Origin: Owenia fusiformis
Lineage: Eukaryota; Annelida; Polychaeta; Sabellida; Oweniidae
NCBI GenBank assembly: GCA_903813345.2
Contig: CAIIXF020000010.1
Span: forward strand, 312,001-372,000
Direction: 5' to 3'
DNA: 60,000 nucleotides
How positions within the stretch are numbered: the stretch's first letter is position 1; each line of letters opens with the position of its first letter. The notes below the pieces were generated by a model. That model was not told where the DNA came from. It saw nothing but the letters and a program-made list of their open reading frames with translations, and did not search any database. Shown here piece by piece: positions 24,801 to 33,800 of the stretch. The translations under genes were made by a program, and so were the position numbers.

Positions 24801-27800
24801 ACTCAACGGGGATTCCACTCGCTAGCCGAGGAATCGATTGTGTTTAATTCTGGAGGTTGGTTGTTCTGTTGATTGTTTCAATACTTCGGCAATAATATAC
24901 CAACAAATCATTCTCAATATCCATGGTATGTGAAATATCATATGAGCACTAATAATGGAACATTATTGATTGTCTGGGCGAGAAACCTATGGTATGCTGC
25001 ATCTTTAAAATGTATACTGGACGAAACAGATTCAGTCAAAAATTCCCATTCCCGGGCACATGTAAATCAAATTCTCCAACCCCGGGAGGACAATCTTCGT
25101 CAAATTCCTACCGCTGGGGGCAATGTTGTGTATAAAATCCTTACCCTCTCCGCGTGGGGAGGGGGGTGTCACGCAAACCTTTGAATGGTGCATAACTGTA
25201 CCATGTCCTGGCTGCAGGCATCTCCAAATAGTTTTTTGGCCACACACGTGTTTTGTGTACATAGATAATTATCTCCACAATCTGTTTGTTGTTCACATTC
25301 AACACAAACATCCACACAGTGACCACTGCTACATTCCTGTTGGAAGGATATTTATATTAATCCTTCTATATAGATGACTTTTATATGGTAAACGTTAAGA
25401 TGGCATGCGTGGTAATTGTTAACACCCCAGTCACATTTGTTGTACGGCGGTCGCGATCGTATGTCGACCTCAGATCAATTAAATCAGTTAATTTCTACGG
25501 CGAGCGTAAGAAACTACGGTCGCCTTGCGGTGTCCGTACGCCTGATCCAGTTTTTTACAGGCAGCAGGGAAGCCGACGAAATTGATGTTAAACAATGCAG
25601 TATCAGACTCACAATCCATGATTTTCAAACAGGGGGTTGGTTTAAAATTCAAATTAACGGTGGAAGTTGGCACGGTGTGAAACTGAAGGAGGCAAACATA
25701 AATTAAAAAATGGATTGGTCAGTAGAAGTTTTAAAGCGCTTCCAGAATAAATATGAGATCATACAACATGATATGTGATTTTTTGATATGTGGATAAGAC
25801 GATAAAAGGACATTTCAGAACCTTCTGCCTATTACAAGCTCAAAAACCGAGCTGGATCTTCCGGGAAATCGGGTCAATCGTCTTTCGAACTTGTTCACAA
25901 CCTGTTTCCAACGACCCATCAGAACCCTACGACAGACGCAAGTCGACCGTAAGCCTGATGCAAGGTCACCGTGGATCCTTTCCGCGGTTTGGCTACGACG
26001 TTGATTTCTACGGGGACCGCAGAAATGAAAATTGGTCGACGTACGGTTGCCGTACGACAAATGTGACTGGGGTGCAAAAATATCCGACCGCAGCAATTCT
26101 ACTGTGAGCTTTAAAATGCTACTGACCTCAGAAAGGACAGATCGTGTGGTCAGCGTGTAGGTAATGTGACTGGGGTGTAAGATGGCATTATAAAGTATGT
26201 GTTAAGATGATGGCAATTGTTAAGACAACCTTATGTGGTACGTAATTGTTCAGATCGCCTTTTATGGTAATTGTTAAGATGACCTTAAAGTTCTCATAGA
26301 ATGTAACCCCTAATATACATATTCCATTTAAGGTGCCGTTTTCATATACATGTACCTTGTTGTTTGTGCAGGCACTACTATAGGGTAGTTTCGAATGACA
26401 TTGTCCGTTTTCGGCACAATATTGAGTTGTTTCACATTGATCATCCCCTCTGCATTGAGGTATTGCATCCCCTAGCGCATTTCCTGGGCCTGCTACGGCA
26501 ATATCATTATCGAGTTCATCCGCCTGGTTTAACTCCAACTCATTAAGTTCCGCTGTCGAATTGTACAAAAAATCATCATAAGTGGGTTAACATAAAGAGT
26601 TTCATCCTCCAAAGAAAGAGCTACGAGTTCCGAATGCCTGTGTTCGGAGGATGAAAGAGTTTACTTTATCGGGTAATAATTGACATTCCCTTCTACTCTG
26701 AAGTTGTATGTAAAACAAGTATATAATGTAATGTGTAAAGTTATCACAACCTTAAATCAAATAAATGTAGGAATAACATTTAAATCAATAGATTCGAAAG
26801 TAGACAATATCAAGTTGATCGAGCCATGAAATAAATTCTTGATGTGGGCTCAAGTCAAATGAATGAAAGTAGTTTTCGACAAACCATTTATTTCAGAATA
26901 AATTATGTTGGGTGACAAGAAATTACTTGAGAATTAGGGAGACGGTTATGAAACGCCCGGATAGCGACTTACCTCTTTTAGCATCTACATGCCTCTTGCA
27001 CTTGCTGTATAAACATGGTGCATCTAGACAATAACCTAAGTTTATAGCTTGCAGTGGATACATTTCCTTATGGAAAACACCTACCTAAAAGGTAATCGTT
27101 GAAATTAACCGAGAAATTAACACACCAGCATTATGAATTTTAAGAACTGAACTTTAAAAAGCAGTTTTTTCCGAAATAGAAATATTTCCTAATTACTTCC
27201 TTCGGTCCATATTTAAATTTTTCTTTTTTCTTCACCCTGCAATTATTAATCAAGTGGCTGACAATGCTTTTAGCAAAGCCACTACAAGTGCATAATGTTT
27301 ATGTACTTTAAGTATTTGTAAAATAAATTCTATGAATTTTTGCTATATTCTCGTGTTAAGTGCCATAATAATGGTATTTTTCCATAAAATAATGGTAATT
27401 CTATAATAAAACTAATATTTTGGGGTTAATCTACCGGTATGAACTTTCTTTAACCTACCGGTGTGAAAGAAATTATGGTCCCACAGGGATTATGGTCCCC
27501 CATTTTAAAGGCCCTTACTGACCCTGATTGTGTATAAGATAATAAGGGAAAGAGCACAAAGAGGTCACCATATAAATTAATCAATGGATAGTAGGACCAT
27601 AAATTAATAGGACCTCCTACCCTTTTACACGGCATGCCGACAAAGTAGAAACATTAATAAAGAAAATAAAAAGAACATGAACTCCAAGGCTAATTCGGAT
27701 GTCAAGCGAATATTTGACACTACCACCCACCCTAATTTTTCTTCATCCAATGTATTATAGTATTCGGGAAACATCTTGACATTTTTGTTTAGAAACCGGT

Positions 27801-30800
27801 CTCCAAACTAACAATGGTTCAAGATTATCAAGTCAAAGAATTCATAGCTGAAGCTGTCGACCTCAGGTTTATATTCAAATAGCCATAGATTCATATTTGA
27901 AATCCGAGTTGTTCCTTCTCTTTCTTAAGGACTTACTTTGAACACTTGTAGCCTCCTTTTGCAACCGCAGCATCTTTTGTCAAATGCATGGCAGGCTGTT
28001 CTACCAGGTCTGCATTCAACTACAAAATAGAGTTAGTTAGACTGCATATCACTGCAATATATAGAGTAATATAATATATAGGTCAATCAGACAACATATC
28101 ACTAGAATATATAGAATGATCTAATATAAAGGTCAATTAGACTGCATATAACTACAATATATAGATTAATCTAATATATAGGTCAATCAGACTGCATATC
28201 ACTAGAATATATAGAGTAATCTAAAATATTACTACAATATATAAAGTAATCTCATGTAAAGGTCAATCAGACTGCATATCGCTATAATATATAGAGTAAA
28301 TTAATATAACTGTATAAAGGTCAATCGGACTGCATACCGCTAATATACAGAGTAATCTAATATAAAGGTCAATCAGACTGCATACCACTACAATATATAG
28401 AGTAATCTAATAGAAAGGTCAATCAGACTGCATACCACTACAATATATAGAGTAATCTAATATAAAGGTCAATCAGACAACATATCACTACAATCTATAG
28501 AGTAATCTCATTTATTATGCACCTCAAAGAAATACTCAAATGTAATTGGTTAAAAGTTGTAGGGTCTATTGCCATACGTGGCAGCAAGATCTCGTTCTAT
28601 CCAGTATTGAAGCAACGAGATATCCAACCATCCCGTATGCCAGAATACCTATCCTCGAAAAAAATACTAGGCTCGGCTTCTGTTTTAGTAAACCCATCCT
28701 TTAAAATAAAGTATTTCTCAAGGTAGGTACAAAAAAAACCTTTGTCTTGCCTAGTATTTTTTTCCTCGGATAGGTATTCTGGCATATCCACCTCATGGTC
28801 ATCCAGTATATGTAGTCCAGTAAAAAACACAAAAATAAAGGAAATAATTGCAAAAGCTTTTAAATCTGGTGAAATCAAAGTGTCTTGGTGAGTAAAAAAC
28901 ATATCAAAAATCTAGAAAAATCCAAGTAGTGGAAGACTATGAATTTTCGTGCTGAAGATATGTCTCCTCCTCAATGACCCTCCAAAATAACAACAATTCA
29001 TTTTTATTTTTTATTTTTTTTAAAGTGTCCCTTGTTTTTTCATGTATGTATTAAAAATATATCAAAATTGATATTTTTATTGAAGTAAGTTTGGAAATAT
29101 TGAGAAAATTTCATACTTGTATGCTTTTTTCACCTATTTTTCTCTATAAATGCCTATAATTTGATCATTAGACATAGTGATGACTTTTAAAAATCCATAA
29201 GAGTCCTACTATCAGACATTAGACACTATGAATATCACAACTGTAGGTTAATTTGTTTGACAGAAAAAAAATGTTTACGCTCTTATAATTTGTTCATTTT
29301 CTAGGTTCAGTTTTAGGGTCAGGATGAGCGCAATATCATCCTTTTAAAATAAAAGGTATATCAACCAAATATTCAACATATTATTGTGCCAATGATGTGT
29401 TAAATACAATAAAATATAATTTTGTAGATGAACAGAATATATTAATGTTCTTAATATTGGCAATTCTAACATCATCGGGCAGGGGTGAATTGAAAAGTGG
29501 GCGTGGCACTTTTTGCAATATTGACTATGAGAGTATTCTACCATATGTATGTTTAGAAGAGTGCATGTTGCAATGTTGATTCAAAATTCTGCACCATGAT
29601 CCAATACCCAGAGAACATGCGGCTCAATCCCTAGAAAGTAACATCCCATACCTTAATATGGTAGAGCCCTTAGACTGTAAGATAGTTCAGCTACCAGAGC
29701 CTAAGATGGTACAGTCTACAGCCTCCAGAATCTTAAGATGGAAACAGCCTGCAGAGACTAAAATGGTACAGCCTTCATTGTCTTAGATGGTTATAGCTTA
29801 AGAATCTAAGATTGTACAGTATCTAAAGTCTAAGATGAATACATCCTCCAGAATCTAAGATGGTTCATTTAAGCTTCTGAAATCTTAGATGAATACACCC
29901 TCCAGAATTTAAAGATAGTACAGCCTCCAGAGTCTAAGATGAATACATCCTCCAGAATATAAGATGGTACATCCTCCAGAGTCTAAGATGAATACATCCT
30001 CCAGAATCTAAGATAGTACAGCCTCCAGAGTCTAAGATGAATACATCCTCCAGAATCTAAGATGGTACAACCGTACCTCCAGAGTTTAAGATGAATACAT
30101 CCTTCAGAATCTAAGATGGTACAGTTTCAAGAGTCTCAAGATGGGTACGGCCTCAGCCTCCGAAGTCTAAGAGGAATACATCCTCCAAAATCTAAGATAG
30201 TACAGCCTCCAAAATCTAAGAATACTTATACTGGCAATCTCTCCCCATACAAGTGGGTCAAAAAGGCCTCAAAATACTTCAACTCCTAGAAATTGATCAT
30301 TGACCTTGGAATGACTTTGACCCATAACATTGACCTTGACTTCAGTTATCATTGGTCGTCAAGGGTCATAGCATCCGCCCAGGATCTTAAAAAGGTCAAT
30401 CAGACTGCATATCACTACAATTTATTGAGTTATCTAATATAAAGGTCAATCACTACAATATATAGACCAATATCAAAAAGCATTCCACAAGATATATGGC
30501 AATCAGATTATATTGTATTGTATTCCACGTTAGAGCAATCAAACTGCATGTATTGCATTTGAGTGTAGTTCTGAATGTTCTTCTGCCTATTTCATATATT
30601 GTAGACAGGGATGAATTCTTTTGAAAAGATGAATTTTCTTGATTATTCTTCAAAACTACCCTTGAAATGTAAGTATATATTTAGGATATTACAGTACTAG
30701 TGTAAATTGACCCGCCTTTGTTTGCTCCATATCGTTAAAAAATAAATTCAGTGCAATCTCCCAACATTCGAAAACAGAAAGTAATCCTATATTATGCAAA

Positions 30801-33800
30801 CAAGAAAAAATACATGTTTGGTTGGTCCATGATAAAAATGGCAAAAACATACATCTTTTGAAGTAGGGGTATACGAGGACATAAGGGAAATTGAGAAATT
30901 TAGGCCATATCTAAAATATTGCTTCGACAATATGTAAAATAACATCAAAATTATCATTTACACGTTTGAGGTATATTGAAAATTATAAACCAGAGCTTTA
31001 CTTCAATTTCGGCACCATTCTCAGTAAAAAATTTAAGAACATACGAATGTTGACTTACTAACTGAACCTGACTGTGTAACAAGTGGCTTATTTACGTTCT
31101 CTTTCATTTTAGACTTCAGTGCTTTTGATCTTTTACAGAATTAGGTAACCCTAATGTCTGCAACCTTTTTTATAACACTGAGTCGCAGGAGGAAGGTCAT
31201 TTGGACCCCCCACCAATGCGATTTTTTTTACTTATCTTATATCATTGTTGTTGGTACTGTTGTAAACCTTATTCAATTACCTCTTCAGAAAAGTAGGTCA
31301 ACATAGGTCAAATCAAGGTCAACGTGACCTAGGGGATGTATACTTTTTACATTTTATGATACATTATCTATTTTCTTTCACGATAATTCTTTTTTGTGCT
31401 GCAAAATGCTTCGCTGAAAGAATAATCTATTATCTTTCGAATAAAACTAAAATCATGGTAAAAGCTTTTTTAGAACTGAAGTTACACATTTTCAAAGATA
31501 TCAGGTATCGCGAAATCCAATTGATCATGGTTTCTTTTTCCACTTATCTACAGGAACATCAACCTTGGGGAAGATGTCTCCTTTCAGTATAAGTAAAGGA
31601 ACAATGAACTTTGTATACATGGTCTCTATGACTGTTTATTTTGCATTTAGTAAGTTTACATTGAAAATTGAATATTTTGTTGAAAAATGAATATTTTGTA
31701 TACATGTACCATATGGTGTCTCATAAGCCGGCATCGGCTGGAAGCAAATGTTTTTAAAATGTTTTAAATGTATTTTAACATGCTTGTGACACAAAAATAA
31801 ACTATATTAAAAAAAAAAAAAAAAAAAAATATAAGGTGAAGTTAACAGTCAGTAATTTCAAGTTCAGCTTGTTTTTGTCTTTGGCAATCATATTTTAAGA
31901 TGTACAACAAATGCCAATTAGTGATTTAGTATGCAGATGTATGGATCTGTTACTCGGTATCATTCCAATATAATTTCGGTTAATGATGTTGCCAACCACC
32001 TATTATGTCATCATAATTCTGGTACTACAGTGTGCATGAACATTCAAGAATATGAAAAAATCGAAGTAGTTTTGAAAAAAATCATATTTCTCTCAAATTC
32101 AGAGAACGCGTGTCGCGACTACATGGCGACTGACAGTGTTTTACCTTTAAAAGGAGTGGTATCGACATAGAGAACTGAATTCAACAATGTTTTTCTCTTA
32201 AACTAATCATTGAAAACATTCTTAAAAAACACGGTATTTTATGTAATGTTGACTGATTGACAATAATTTAATGCGAAAATTATTTCAAATTATTTTATAT
32301 AACTGTTTTTGTTAACATTTCTTAAAGTGCATTTGGTTTTGCCCCTTTCTACCAATTCTTGAGAATAAAATAAAATGTCTTTCCGAACCTTGTTGGAACA
32401 AAATAGCGTATACAACATGTTTTAAGACCTCTTAATATTATAGTTATACCACCCCCAAAATCGATAAAATCAATATAAACCTTTTATTTCATTAACAAGA
32501 TACTTTTTAAAATAACCAAAATTTATATTGTACAATTACAATATTAGATTTTTATGACTGGTTTATGAGAAACGTGTGTTCAAAAAGTTCTCTATATCGA
32601 TACCACTCCTTCATAACACTGTAAATAGTGATTCGATTTTCATGAAATGAAGTATATTGGGAAGAGAATTCAACATGCTAAATTTTCATTTATCGAAAAA
32701 AGCAGGAATCATATTTTTGTATTTTCTAGCTTAAGCATTGGAAATAAAGTAACAATCAATATTTAAGAATTTCAATTTTATCGGCATCAAGTTCCAACTA
32801 TCATAACTTTGCCCCCTAACCCCAAATCACATTGGTTTTTATCCCAAAAAGTGTCTTATATCTGTGACTCAAGCTAACAAATAACGGAGACGCACAAAAT
32901 TGCAAAAATACGAGGAAAAATCGAGAGGGGGTCGGATTGACCCCCCTCCCCCGCACTTCAGTATTGTTGATACGAATGGCATTTGATGGGAACATATGAG
33001 ACAGTCATCAATTAACTCATTTTGAGGTATCGCTATTAGTGCTAGATTCCAATTACATGATTGTACTTTCTTACTTCAACACTATAAAAATAGGAAGAAG
33101 ACATTCTAGACTATATTAGGTATCCAATGTGCACATTGCAATTGTACTATGTATCAAGTTGATTTGGCAGCCTCACCTCACTCCAATCTAAATGTTAAAA
33201 TGTTTTCTAGTAAACAATTATTTCGATTCCTTTTAAACAATTTGAAGCTCCCATTTTGTTAAAGAACTTGATTTCTACTTGATGATTAAATGGTAGGCCT
33301 ATTAAGATATCTACATTAATGTAAATATGCTGAATGAATAGTCTAAATTGTAAGTGTTTTATATTTATCAACACTATTTGATCACGAACGAGTCATTGGC
33401 ATAAATTATTTATGAATTAAAAGTAATATTGTTTAATTAAATGTCGACCTCAACACTGTGATGTTTAAACGGTTTATGATATATCTCTATTCGCACTTGA
33501 GTTTTAATAAAGCATGCATGGTTGACTTCAAATGTTCACATTACATAACAGTTAATCATCGCTAATTGCATGTAACTGTCGATATTGCAAATATCAGAAT
33601 TAAACAGAAACATAATACGATGAATGGGAATCCATTGTTTAACATGATCGTCTCAATTCATAATACATTTCACATAAGATACATTTTCGTTTACAAAATA
33701 CAGTTGTCACGATAGAAGATAAATCGTGGATCGATTTTGCGTTCATCAAAAACGAATTTGTGTTCAAAATATACTAATAGTAGATGATAAGATGTTGTCG

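Noticed and set aside
25416-26107. Overlapping ORFs on both strands
   Set aside because: They lie inside the Harbinger-like element's paired arms, and neither resembles a transposase.
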